Below, piece after piece: positions 16,683 to 24,221 of a stretch of DNA of 64,000 bases (its first letter is position 1; every line of letters starts with the position of its first letter). Under the pieces are notes generated by a model that worked only from the letters and a program-made list of their open reading frames with translations, had not been told where the DNA came from and searched no databases. The position numbers were made by a program, and so were the translations under genes. Source of the stretch: PFJX01 sp040751755 (GTDB lineage: Bacteria; Pseudomonadota; Gammaproteobacteria; Burkholderiales; Thiobacillaceae). Location: positions 124,001 to 188,000 of the forward strand of contig JBFMHC010000040.1 of assembly GCA_040751755.1 (NCBI GenBank), written 5' to 3'.

Positions 16683-16705
16683 GCGGCGGGCCCGAAGCCC
16701 GCCGC
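16683..16705 (+). promoter_or_regulatory. Strong hairpin between tkt and gap
   Basis: GCGGCGGGC and GCCCGCCGC form a perfect 9-bp stem with a 5-base loop, followed by AACGTCTTTCT. It lies 11 bases after the tkt stop and ends 25 bases before the gap start. It may attenuate transcription or protect the 3' end of tkt mRNA; the T-run is too broken to call it a standard terminator. Confidence 0.55.
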
Positions 16706-16730
16706 AACGTCTTTCTAGAAGGAGCACACA

Positions 16731-17729
16731 ATGTCTATCAAAGTCGGTATCAACGGTTTCGGCCGCATCGGTCGCATGGTCTTCCGCGCTGTCACCCGTG
16801 ACTTCCCGAACATCGAGATCGTCGCCATCAACGACCTGCTCGACCCCGACTACCTCGCCTACATGCTGAAATACGACTCCGTGCACGGCCGCTTCAACGG
16901 CAGCGTCGAGGTCGACGGCAACAACATGATCGTCAACGGCAAGAAGATCCGCCTGACCGCCGAGAAAGAGCCCGCCAACCTGAAGTGGAACGAAGTGGGC
17001 GCCGACATCGTCATCGACTGCACCGGCTTCTTCCTGACCACCGAGTCCTGCCAGGCCCACATCGCCGCCGGCGCCAAGAAGGTCGTGCAGTCCGCCCCCG
17101 CCAAGGACGACACCCCGATGTTCGTGTACGGCGTGAACCACAGCACCTACGCCGGCCAGGCCATCGTCTCCGCCGCCTCCTGCACCACCAACTGCCTGGC
17201 CCCCGTGGCCAAGGTGCTGAACGACGCCTTCGGCATCAAGCGCGGCCTGATGACCACCGTGCACGCCGCCACCGCCACCCAGAAGACCGTCGACGGCCCG
17301 TCCAAGAAGGACTGGCGCGGCGGCCGCGGCATCCTCGAGAACATCATCCCGTCCTCCACCGGCGCCGCCAAGGCCGTCGGCAAGGTCCTGCCCGAGCTGA
17401 ACAAGAAGCTCACCGGCATGGCCTTCCGCGTCCCCACCTCCGACGTCTCCGTCGTCGACCTGACCGTCGAGCTGAACAAGGAAGCCTCCTACGAGGACAT
17501 CTGCAAGGCCATGAAGGCCGCCTCCGAAGGCCCCCTGAAGGGCGTGCTGGGCTACACCGACGAGAAGGTGGTCTCCACCGACTTCGTGGGCAACTCCGCC
17601 CCCTCCACCTTCGACGCCGAGGCCGGCATCGCCCTCGACCCGACCTTCGTCAAGGTCGTGGCCTGGTACGACAACGAGTACGGCTACACCTGCAACATGC
17701 TCCGTCTGGTCGAGCACGTCGCGAAGTAA
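16731..17729 (+). CDS. gap: Glyceraldehyde-3-phosphate dehydrogenase, type I
   Basis: 332 residues, full length. The NAD-binding start GINGFGRIGR is followed by AINDLLDP, whose aspartate favours NAD; the catalytic cysteine is C151 in SAASCTTNC, and the phosphate-binding VHAATATQKTVDG and the C-terminal WYDNEYGYTCNML motif are present. It oxidises glyceraldehyde-3-phosphate to 1,3-bisphosphoglycerate, or works in reverse in gluconeogenesis or the Calvin cycle. A strong AAGGAG site lies 7 bases upstream. A hairpin precedes it and a palindromic extragenic repeat separates it from pgk. Confidence 0.97.
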   Translation: MSIKVGINGFGRIGRMVFRAVTRDFPNIEIVAINDLLDPDYLAYMLKYDSVHGRFNGSVEVDGNNMIVNGKKIRLTAEKEPANLKWNEVGADIVIDCTGFFLTTESCQAHIAAGAKKVVQSAPAKDDTPMFVYGVNHSTYAGQAIVSAASCTTNCLAPVAKVLNDAFGIKRGLMTTVHAATATQKTVDGPSKKDWRGGRGILENIIPSSTGAAKAVGKVLPELNKKLTGMAFRVPTSDVSVVDLTVELNKEASYEDICKAMKAASEGPLKGVLGYTDEKVVSTDFVGNSAPSTFDAEAGIALDPTFVKVVAWYDNEYGYTCNMLRLVEHVAK

Positions 17730-17733
17730 GGCT

Positions 17734-17814
17734 GTAGGGTGGGTTAGCCGCTTGCGGCGTAACCCACCAATCGCGTCATGGTGGGTTACGGCCTGGCGGC
17801 CTGGCCCACCCTAC
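17734..17814. repeat. 81-bp palindromic extragenic repeat (gap-pgk)
   Basis: The ends are GTAGGGTGGG (17734-17743) and CCCACCCTAC (17805-17814), a perfect 10-bp inverted repeat. Inside, GGTGGGTTA-type and TAACCCACC-type words repeat so that two hairpins can form side by side. The word set (GTAGGGTGGGTTAGC, GCGTAACCCACC) is one I recognise from dispersed intergenic repeats of several proteobacteria. It lies 4 bases after the gap stop, inside the operon. No coding capacity. Confidence 0.8.
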
Positions 17815-17886
17815 GCCCCGACAACGTGAGCTGTAAGGCATAAGCCCGCTTATCCCTTACCGCTTAACTTTCCAAGGAGTCTCCAA

Positions 17887-19071
17887 ATGGCCAAATTCCT
17901 CCGCATGACCGACCTCGACCTGAAGGGCAAGCGCGTCTTCATCCGCGCCGACCTGAACGTGCCCGTCAAGGACGGCAAGGTCACCTCGGACGCCCGCATC
18001 ACCGCCTCCATGCCCACCATCGAGCACGCGCTCAAGGCCGGCGCCAAGGTGATGGTCACCTCCCACCTGGGCCGCCCCACCGAGGGCGAATGGACCGCCG
18101 AGGTCTCCCTGCAGCCGGTGGCCGACGTGATGTCCGCCAAGCTGGGCAAGCCCGTGCGCCTGATCAAGGACTGGGTGGACGGCGGCTTCGACGTCGCCGA
18201 GGGCGAGGTCGTCCTGCTGGAGAACTGCCGCGTCAACAAGGGTGAGAAGAAGAACGTCGAAGAGACCGCGAAGAAATACGCCGCCCTGTGCGACGTATTC
18301 GTCATGGACGCCTTCGGCACCGCCCACCGCGCCGAGGCCTCCACCTACGGCATCGCCCAGTTCGCCCCCACCGCCTGCGCCGGCATGCTGGTGTCCGAGG
18401 AACTGGAGGCCCTGGCCAAGGCCCTGGCCAACCCCGCCCGTCCCATGGTCGCCATCGTCGGCGGCTCCAAGGTCTCCACCAAGCTGACCGTGCTGGAGGC
18501 CCTCTCCGAGAAGTGCGACCAGCTGGTGGTCGGCGGCGGCATCGCCAACACCTTCCTGGCCGCCACCGGCAAGAACGTCGGCAAGTCCCTGTGCGAGACC
18601 GACCTGATCCCCACCGCCCAGGGCCTGATGGAGAAGATGTCCGCGCGCGGCGCCACCATCCCCGTCGCCGTCGACGTGGTGTGCGGCAAGCAGTTCGACG
18701 CCAACGAGCCGGCCGTGCTGAAGGACGCCGGCGCCGTGGCCGACGACGACATGATCTTCGACATTGGCCCCAAGTCCGCCCAGGAACTGGTGGACATCAT
18801 CATGAAGGCCGGCACCGTGGTGTGGAACGGCCCGGTCGGCGTGTTCGAGTTCGACCAGTTCGGCGACGGCACCAAGGCCATCGCCAAGGCCATCGCCGAG
18901 ACCAAGGCCTTCACCCTGGCCGGCGGCGGCGACACCATTGCCGCCATCCAGAAGTACGACATCTACGACAAGGTGTCCTACATCTCCACCGCCGGTGGCG
19001 CCTTCCTCGAGTACCTCGAGGGCAAGACCCTGCCCGCCGTGGACATCCTGGAAAAGCGCGCGCAGGGCTGA
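17887..19071 (+). CDS. pgk: Phosphoglycerate kinase
   Basis: 394 residues, full length. The substrate-binding RADLNVPVKDGKV lies near residues 20-32, SHLGRPTEGE near 60, and the nucleotide-binding part has GGSKVSTKLTVLE, NGPVGVFEF and GGGDTIAA. The enzyme interconverts 1,3-bisphosphoglycerate plus ADP with 3-phosphoglycerate plus ATP. AAGGAG lies 8 bases upstream of the ATG. The gene follows gap after a 157-base gap that holds a palindromic repeat, and precedes pyk after 95 bases that hold another. Confidence 0.97.
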   Translation: MAKFLRMTDLDLKGKRVFIRADLNVPVKDGKVTSDARITASMPTIEHALKAGAKVMVTSHLGRPTEGEWTAEVSLQPVADVMSAKLGKPVRLIKDWVDGGFDVAEGEVVLLENCRVNKGEKKNVEETAKKYAALCDVFVMDAFGTAHRAEASTYGIAQFAPTACAGMLVSEELEALAKALANPARPMVAIVGGSKVSTKLTVLEALSEKCDQLVVGGGIANTFLAATGKNVGKSLCETDLIPTAQGLMEKMSARGATIPVAVDVVCGKQFDANEPAVLKDAGAVADDDMIFDIGPKSAQELVDIIMKAGTVVWNGPVGVFEFDQFGDGTKAIAKAIAETKAFTLAGGGDTIAAIQKYDIYDKVSYISTAGGAFLEYLEGKTLPAVDILEKRAQG

Positions 19072-19089
19072 CCGCACACCGCGGTGCGG

Positions 19090-19139
19090 CGTGGGGCGCA
19101 AGGCGTGAGGCGAAACCTCCACATTGCCTACGCCCCACG
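19090..19139. repeat. Inverted repeat between pgk and pyk
   Basis: CGTGGGGCG (19090-19098) and CGCCCCACG (19131-19139) are perfect 9-bp complements. The interior adds partial pairing (AAGGC with GCCT) and the word GGCGTGAGGCG. It lies just upstream of the pyk ribosome site. There is no coding capacity and no T-run on either strand; probably another dispersed palindromic element. Confidence 0.6.
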
Positions 19140-19166
19140 TCTCTCGCCTAACGCCTCAGGAAAACC

Positions 19167-20600
19167 ATGAACCGTAGAACCAAGATCGTCGCCACGCTTG
19201 GTCCAGCCAGTAACGACCCCAAGGTCCTGGACAAGCTGATGGAGGCAGGGGTGGACGTGGTCCGCCTCAACTTCTCCCACGGCACCGCCGAGGAACACCA
19301 ACAGCGCTGCGAACTCGTCCGCTCCCTCGCCAAGACGCGCGCCCGCGCGGTCGGCGTGCTGGTCGACCTGCAGGGTCCCAAGATCCGCATCGGCAAGTTC
19401 AAGGACGGCAAGATCACCCTGAAGCCGGGCGACAAGTTCATCCTCGACGCCGACTGCCCCCTGGGCGACCAGGGCCGCGTCGGCCTCGACTACAAGGAAC
19501 TCGTCAAGGACGTGGCGCGCGGCGCCACCTTGCTGCTCGACGACGGCCGCATCGAGATGTGGGTTGAGGGCGTGCAGGGCAACGAGGTGCACTGCAAGGT
19601 GGTCCAGGGCGGCGTGCTGTCCAACAACAAGGGCATCAACCGCAAGGGCGGCGGGCTGTCCGCCTCAGCGCTGACCGAGAAGGACATCGAGGACATCAAG
19701 ACCGCCGCCGCCATCAAGGCGGACTACCTCGCGGTGTCCTTCCCGCGCTCCGCCGCCGACATCCAGCAGGCGCGCGAGATCCTGCGCGCCGCCGGCGGCA
19801 AGGCCTGGATCGTCGCCAAGATCGAACGCGCCGAGGCCATCACGGCCCTGGAGGAGATCGTCGCCGTCTCCGACGCCATCATGGTGGCGCGCGGCGACCT
19901 GGGCGTGGAGGTCGGCGATGCCGCCGTGCCTGCCCTGCAGAAGAAGATGATCCGCGTGGCGCGCGAGATGAACAAACTGGTGATCACCGCCACGCAGATG
20001 ATGGAGTCGATGATCTCCAGCCCGATCCCGACCCGCGCCGAGGTCTCCGACGTGGCCAACGCGGTGCTCGACGGCACCGACGCGGTGATGCTCTCGGCGG
20101 AAACCGCCGCAGGACAATTTCCCGTCGAGGCCATCCAGGCGATGGACCGCGTCTGCCTGGAGGCGGAGAAGGAATGCGACTCGCTGGCCATCAGCCGGGT
20201 GTTCGACCGGGGCCTGCTGCGCATGGACGAGGCGATCGCCATGTCCGCGGCCTTCACCTCGCTGCACCTCAACATCAAGGCCATCGCCGCCATGACCCAG
20301 TCCGGCTCCACCGCCCTCTGGATGTCGCGCATCAGCACCCGCGTGCCGATCTACGCCTTGACGCCGGAGGTGGAGACCCGTAGAAAGGTGACCCTGTTCC
20401 GCGGCGTCTACCCCGTCAACTTCCGCCCTTCCAGCAACGATCGCGATCAACTGCTTGCCGAGGCCGAGGATGAACTGCGGCGACGCGGCGCGGTCCGAGA
20501 CGGTGACCTGATCCTCCTGACGATCGGCGAACCCATCGGCAAGCCCGGCGGCACCAACACCCTGAAGATCGTCCGCGTCGGTGAACGCAAGAAGGCTTGA
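19167..20600 (+). CDS. pyk: Pyruvate kinase
   Basis: 477 residues, full length. The N-terminus RRTKIVATLGPASN and VVRLNFSHG are typical; the active-site region is seen in AKIERAEAITALEE and MVARGDLGVEVG, followed by NKLVITATQMMESM and ETAAGQFPVEA. It converts phosphoenolpyruvate plus ADP to pyruvate plus ATP. The C-terminal allosteric domain is of normal length. AGGA lies a few bases before the ATG. It sits between pgk and fba (37 bases before fba), an order I associate with betaproteobacterial carbon-metabolism clusters. Confidence 0.97.
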   Translation: MNRRTKIVATLGPASNDPKVLDKLMEAGVDVVRLNFSHGTAEEHQQRCELVRSLAKTRARAVGVLVDLQGPKIRIGKFKDGKITLKPGDKFILDADCPLGDQGRVGLDYKELVKDVARGATLLLDDGRIEMWVEGVQGNEVHCKVVQGGVLSNNKGINRKGGGLSASALTEKDIEDIKTAAAIKADYLAVSFPRSAADIQQAREILRAAGGKAWIVAKIERAEAITALEEIVAVSDAIMVARGDLGVEVGDAAVPALQKKMIRVAREMNKLVITATQMMESMISSPIPTRAEVSDVANAVLDGTDAVMLSAETAAGQFPVEAIQAMDRVCLEAEKECDSLAISRVFDRGLLRMDEAIAMSAAFTSLHLNIKAIAAMTQSGSTALWMSRISTRVPIYALTPEVETRRKVTLFRGVYPVNFRPSSNDRDQLLAEAEDELRRRGAVRDGDLILLTIGEPIGKPGGTNTLKIVRVGERKKA

Positions 20601-20637
20601 TCCAAGATTGCTTAATTAACTTAAGGAGAAACGACAG

Positions 20638-21705
20638 ATGGCTCTGATTTCCCTGCGTCAACTGCTCGACCACGCCGCCGAGAACGGCTACGGTCTGCCC
20701 GCTTTCAACGTCAACAACATGGAACAGGTCCAGGCCATCATGCAGGCCGCCGCCGCCGTTGACAGCCCCGTGATCCTGCAGGGTTCCGCCGGTGCGCGTT
20801 CCTACGCCGGCGAGCCCTTCCTGCGCCACCTGATCCTGGCCGCCATCGAGCAATATCCGCAGATCCCGGTGTGCATGCACCAGGACCACGGCGCCAGCCC
20901 CAGCGTCTGCTTCCGCTCCATCCAGTCCGGCTTCAGCTCCGTGATGATGGACGGCTCCCTGATGTCCGACGGCAAGACCCCCTCCACCTACGAGTACAAC
21001 GTCAACGTCACCCGTCAGGTGGCCGAGCTGGCCCATGCCTGCGGCGTGTCCGTGGAAGGCGAACTGGGCTGCCTGGGCTCCCTCGAGACCGGCAAGATGG
21101 GCGAGGAAGACGGCCACGGCGCCGAGGGCGAGCTGGACCACTCCATGCTGCTGACCGACCCCGACGAGGCCGCCGACTTCGTCGCCAAGACCAAGGTCGA
21201 CGCCCTGGCCATCGCCATCGGCACCTCGCACGGCGCTTACAAGTTCACCCAGAAGCCCACCGGCAAGGTGCTGCGCATCGACCGCGTGAAAGAGATCCAC
21301 GCCCGCATCCCCAACGTGCACCTGGTCATGCACGGCTCCTCCTCCGTGCCCGAGGACTGGCTCGCCATCATCAACAGCTACGGTGGCGACATGGGCCAGA
21401 CCTACGGCGTGCCGGTCTCCGAGATCGTCGAAGGCATCAAGAGCGGCGTGCGCAAGGTGAACATCGACACCGACCTGCGCATGGCCTCCACCGGCGCGAT
21501 CCGCAAGCACCTGGCCGAGAACAAGGCCAACTTCGACCCGCGCAAGTTCTTCAAGGAGGCCACCAAGGCCATGAGCGGCATCTGCAAGGCCCGCTACGAG
21601 GCCTTCGGTTCCGCCGGCATGGCCAGCAAGATCACCAAGGTCTACAACCTCGAAGAGATGCAGGTCCGCTACGACAAGGGCGAACTGGACCCCAAGGTCA
21701 ACTAA
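20638..21705 (+). CDS. fba: Fructose-bisphosphate aldolase, class II
   Basis: 355 residues, full length. Metal-binding and catalytic motifs are present: CMHQDHGASPS near residues 79-89, EGELGCLGSLE near 140, LVMHGSSSVPEDW and VNIDTDLRMAS. It cleaves or forms fructose-1,6-bisphosphate and, in the Calvin cycle, sedoheptulose-1,7-bisphosphate, using a divalent metal. A strong AAGGAG lies 10 bases upstream. It is the last gene of the carbon block; a good terminator follows the stop codon. Confidence 0.97.
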   Translation: MALISLRQLLDHAAENGYGLPAFNVNNMEQVQAIMQAAAAVDSPVILQGSAGARSYAGEPFLRHLILAAIEQYPQIPVCMHQDHGASPSVCFRSIQSGFSSVMMDGSLMSDGKTPSTYEYNVNVTRQVAELAHACGVSVEGELGCLGSLETGKMGEEDGHGAEGELDHSMLLTDPDEAADFVAKTKVDALAIAIGTSHGAYKFTQKPTGKVLRIDRVKEIHARIPNVHLVMHGSSSVPEDWLAIINSYGGDMGQTYGVPVSEIVEGIKSGVRKVNIDTDLRMASTGAIRKHLAENKANFDPRKFFKEATKAMSGICKARYEAFGSAGMASKITKVYNLEEMQVRYDKGELDPKVN

Positions 21706-21733
21706 GCCTTCGGTGAGACCCAGGCAGGAGAAG

Positions 21734-21756
21734 GCGGCCCACACGGGCCGCTTTTC
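21734..21756 (+). terminator. Rho-independent terminator after fba
   Basis: GCGGCCC (21734-21740) and GGGCCGC (21745-21751) form a 7-bp stem with ACAC loop, followed by TTTTC. It lies 28 bases after the fba stop and ends the tkt-gap-pgk-pyk-fba block. Its end is only about 20 bases before the start of the purC N-terminal extension. Confidence 0.85.
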
Positions 21757-21776
21757 ACTTGGCGCAGGGCATCGCC

Positions 21777-22190
21777 ATGAGCACCCCGGAACGCAAGGCC
21801 AGCCGCCGCGTCATCCTCGCCCTCGATAGCGGGCAAATGGGGCGCGACCTGCAGAAGGAGGCCCTGCGCACCTGCGTGCACCTCGCCTCGCGGCTGGACA
21901 TCCTGCTGATCGACCCCACGGATGGCGCCGCCCCCCTGCCTGCCCTGCTGCTGCTGCAGTTGGAGCACAGCGGTATCGACTACCGCCTGGCGCAGGTCGG
22001 CGGCCAGCTCTCCGAGGCCGTCGTCCGGCACCTGAGCCGCAACCGTCAGCCCGTCACCCTCATCGTCGCCGATGCCGCGCACCTCTCCGACGCCTGTCGC
22101 GCCGCACTCGATGCCGGCGCGCATGAACTGATCAGCCTCGCCGCCGCGCCAACCGGCGCGCCGGCGCCCCCTCCTGCAAGGACAGACACC
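21777..22190 (+). other. In-frame 138-codon extension upstream of purC, universal-stress-like
   Basis: From an ATG at 21777 (and a possible TTG at 21759) the reading frame runs without a stop into purC. The 138 residues do not belong to SAICAR synthetase. They begin RRVILALDSGQMGRD, contain CVHLASRLDILLIDP, a leucine-rich helix, and QPVTLIVADAAHL, and end in a Pro/Ala linker (APTGAPAPPPARTDT). The alternating strand-helix pattern recalls a universal stress protein or Rossmann-like fold, which is only an impression. AGGG lies weakly upstream. It could be the N-terminal domain of a fused protein, or a separate gene whose stop was lost. The evidence that it is coding is the open frame over 414 bases with the same codon bias. 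Confidence 0.55.
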
Positions 22191-23072
22191 ATGACCACCT
22201 CCCTGTATGAATCCTCGATCCGCTCCCTGCCCCTCATCCACAAGGGCAAGGTGCGCGACATCTATGCCGTGGACGACAAGCGCATGCTCATCGTCACCAC
22301 CGACCGCCTCTCCGCCTTCGACGTGGTGATGCCGACCCCCATCCCCGGCAAGGGCAAGGTCCTCACCGCGATGGCGGACTTCTGGTTCAGGAAGCTCGCG
22401 CACATCCTGCCCAACCAGCTCACCGGCGACGCGCCGGAGGACGTGGTGGCGGCGGACGAGCGCGAACAGGTCGCCGGCCGCGCCATCGTCGTCAAGCGCC
22501 TCAAGGCCCTGCCCGTGGAGGCCATCGTGCGCGGCTACCTGGTCGGCTCCGGCTGGGCCGACTACCAGAAGACCGGGCAGGTGTGCGGCCACGTCCTGCC
22601 CGACCGCATGCAGCTGGCGGACCGCCTGCCGGAGCCCATCTTCACCCCCTCCACCAAGGCCGCCGTGGGCGAGCACGACGAGAACATCGACTTCGAACGC
22701 TGCCAGGCCCTGCTGGGGCGGGACCTCGCCATGCAGGTGCGCGACGCCGCCATCGCCCTCTACACCGCCGCCGCCGAATACGCCCTGACGCGCGGCATCA
22801 TCATCGCCGACACCAAGTTCGAGTTCGGCCTGGATGAGAACGGCACGCTCACCCTCATCGACGAGGTCCTCACCCCCGACTCCTCGCGCTTCTGGCCGCT
22901 GGACGAATACCGGGTCGGCAGCAACCCGCCCAGTTACGACAAGCAGTACGTGCGCGACTGGCTGAGCGACTCCGGCTGGAACAAGCAGCCCCCCGGCCCG
23001 CAGATCCCCGCGGAGGTGGTCGCGAAGACGGCCGAGAAATATGCCGAGGCCCTGCGCCGCCTCACGGCCTGA
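22191..23072 (+). CDS. purC: Phosphoribosylaminoimidazole-succinocarboxamide synthase
   Basis: 293 residues from the ATG at 22191, which has AAGGA 9 bases upstream; this fits the usual length of the SAICAR synthetase type found in betaproteobacteria. Motifs: HKGKVRDIYAVDD (ATP loop), TDRLSAFDVVMP, EAIVRGYLVGSGW, IADTKFEFGLDENG and DEVLTPDSSRFW. It joins aspartate to CAIR in purine synthesis. The same frame is open for 138 codons upstream, so a longer 431-residue product starting at 21777 is also possible. The gene follows the fba terminator and precedes rnpB. Confidence 0.93.
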   Translation: MTTSLYESSIRSLPLIHKGKVRDIYAVDDKRMLIVTTDRLSAFDVVMPTPIPGKGKVLTAMADFWFRKLAHILPNQLTGDAPEDVVAADEREQVAGRAIVVKRLKALPVEAIVRGYLVGSGWADYQKTGQVCGHVLPDRMQLADRLPEPIFTPSTKAAVGEHDENIDFERCQALLGRDLAMQVRDAAIALYTAAAEYALTRGIIIADTKFEFGLDENGTLTLIDEVLTPDSSRFWPLDEYRVGSNPPSYDKQYVRDWLSDSGWNKQPPGPQIPAEVVAKTAEKYAEALRRLTA

Positions 23073-23095
23073 GACGATAACGGCCCGGCATCGCC

Positions 23096-23101
23096 TATAC
23101 T
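23096..23101 (+). promoter_or_regulatory. -10 element of the rnpB promoter
   Basis: TATACT ends 7 bases before the first base of the RNase P RNA (about 23109), the expected distance. No clear -35 is seen; GACGAT (23073-23078) is at a 17-base spacing. Confidence 0.5.
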
Positions 23102-23108
23102 CCCGCCC

Positions 23109-23487
23109 GGGAGTCGGCCAGACAGCCGCCGTGCCTTCGGGCACGGAGGAAAGTCCGGGCTCCACAGGGCAGGATGCCAGGTAACGCCTGGGCGCTATAA
23201 GCCTGGGGTGCAAGCCCCCGGCCCAAGGCGACGGAAAGTGCAACAGAAACATACCGCCGATGGCTGGCCGCAAGGCCAGATCAGGTAAGGGTGAAATCGT
23301 GCGGTAAGAGCGCACGGCCGCGCCGGCAACGGCCGCGGCGGGCAAACCCCATCCGGAGCAAGGCCAAATAGGCGGACGTTGAAGCGGCCCGCTGAGTCCG
23401 CGGGTAGGCTGCTCGAGGCGGTGAGCGATCACCGTCCCAGATGAATGGCTGTCCACGACAGAACCCGGCTTATCGGCCGGCTCCCAC
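23109..23487 (+). ncRNA. rnpB: RNase P RNA, bacterial type A
   Basis: The sequence opens with GGGAGTCGGCCAGACAGCC and holds the conserved GAGGAAAGTCCGGGCTCC (about 23145-23162), ACAGGGCAGGATGCC, GAAAGTGCAACAGAAACATAC in the core, AGGGTGAAATCGTGCGGTAAG, and the final ACAGAACCCGGCTTATCGGCC, closing with GGCTCCC, which pairs with the 5' end. The length of about 379 bases is normal for type A. It is the catalytic RNA that trims tRNA 5' ends. End coordinates are good to a few bases. Confidence 0.95.
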
Positions 23488-23497
23488 TCTCCACTTG

Positions 23498-23513
23498 CCG
23501 GGCGGATGCCCGG
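23498..23513. repeat. Small hairpin after rnpB
   Basis: CCGGGC and GCCCGG flank GGAT, 11 bases after the RNase P RNA. The following bases (ACCTCACTT) hold no real T-run, so terminator function is doubtful; it may mark the end of rnpB transcription. Confidence 0.4.
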
Positions 23514-23538
23514 ACCTCACTTCCCCACTTTGCCCCAC

Positions 23539-23561
23539 AACTTAAAGTTCGACTTTAAGTT
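23539..23561. repeat. Perfect AT-rich 10-3-10 palindrome between rnpB and mraZ
   Basis: AACTTAAAGT (23539-23548), TCG, then ACTTTAAGTT (23552-23561): perfect dyad symmetry in an AT-rich stretch inside a G+C-rich genome. It lies about 90 bases upstream of the mraZ promoter. The shape is that of an operator for a dimeric regulator; a hairpin in the RNA is the alternative. The rest of 23514-23653 holds nothing else recognisable. Confidence 0.6.
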
Positions 23562-23653
23562 ACCTGCGTATTGCCTCAATCCAGAAAGGTATTTCCCAAA
23601 AACACCCCCTTTCGTAAGTCCTTGAACCCATTGAAAAAATTGTGTTTTTTGGC

Positions 23654-23682
23654 TTGACCGTGGGAATTGGTGTTCATATAGT
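23654..23682 (+). promoter_or_regulatory. Sigma-70 promoter of the mraZ/dcw cluster
   Basis: TTGACC (23654-23659) and TATAGT (23677-23682) with a 17-base spacer, an excellent match to the sigma-70 consensus. The start site would be near 23689, about 60 bases before mraZ. Its -10 runs into the first MraZ box. Confidence 0.8.
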
Positions 23683-23706
23683 GGGAGGAAGTGGGAGATC
23701 GTGTGG
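23682..23706 (+). promoter_or_regulatory. MraZ operator: TGGGA repeats spaced by 5 bases
   Basis: TGGGA (23682-23686), TGGGA (23692-23696) and TGTGG (23702-23706) are each separated by 5 bases, the layout known for MraZ boxes in other bacteria, where MraZ represses its own promoter. The first box overlaps the -10 of the promoter, so occupancy would block RNA polymerase. A further TGGGA at 23661-23665 lies inside the spacer, not in register. Confidence 0.75.
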
Positions 23707-23747
23707 CCTGGTGTCAGGCCGTGGATCAGACAAACGCCCGAGGAGAC

Positions 23748-24221
23748 ATGTTCAGAGGATCGACACAGCTGGCCCTGGATGGGAAAGGACGCCTGTCCAT
23801 ACCCGCCAAGTACCGCGAGCGCCTGATGGCGCGCTGCGGCGGCCAGCTCATGCTCACCGCCGATCCGACCAACGGCTGCCTCCTTCTCTACCCCTACCCC
23901 GATTGGGAGGTCGTCGAGCGCCAGATCAACGCCCTGCCCGGCATGGACCCGGTGAGCCGGCAGCTGAAGATGCTGGTGGTGGGCTCCGCGGAAGAGGTGG
24001 AACTGGATTCCGCCGGCCGCATCCTCGTGCCGCCGATGCTGCGCAAGTACGCCAAGCTGGAGAAGGACGTGGTGCTGGTCGGCCAGGACAAGAAATTCGC
24101 GCTGTGGAGCGAACCCGCCTGGCAGGCGCTGTTCGAGCAGGCCGCCCAGTTGCCGGAGATGCTCAACGACGCCGCGCGCAACGGCCGTCTGCCCGAGGAG
24201 CTCAAGGGCTTCTCGCTGTGA
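23748..24221 (+). CDS. mraZ: Transcriptional regulator MraZ
   Basis: 157 residues of two tandem SpoVT/AbrB-like MraZ domains: MFRGSTQLALDGKGRLSIPA at the N-terminus and VELDSAGRILVPPMLRKY in the second half, each with the DGKGR/DSAGR-type turn. MraZ binds TGGGA repeats upstream of its own operon and limits dcw expression. AGGAG lies 2 bases before the ATG at 23748. A GTGA overlap couples it to rsmH. It is the first gene of the cell wall and division cluster. Confidence 0.97.
   Translation: MFRGSTQLALDGKGRLSIPAKYRERLMARCGGQLMLTADPTNGCLLLYPYPDWEVVERQINALPGMDPVSRQLKMLVVGSAEEVELDSAGRILVPPMLRKYAKLEKDVVLVGQDKKFALWSEPAWQALFEQAAQLPEMLNDAARNGRLPEELKGFSL

Noticed and set aside
14500..16731. 743-residue minus-strand frame across tkt
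   Set aside because: Antisense shadow of transketolase; no start signal or domain.
23498..23513. Hairpin after rnpB as a terminator
   Set aside because: Stem is good but no T-run follows; listed as a repeat only.
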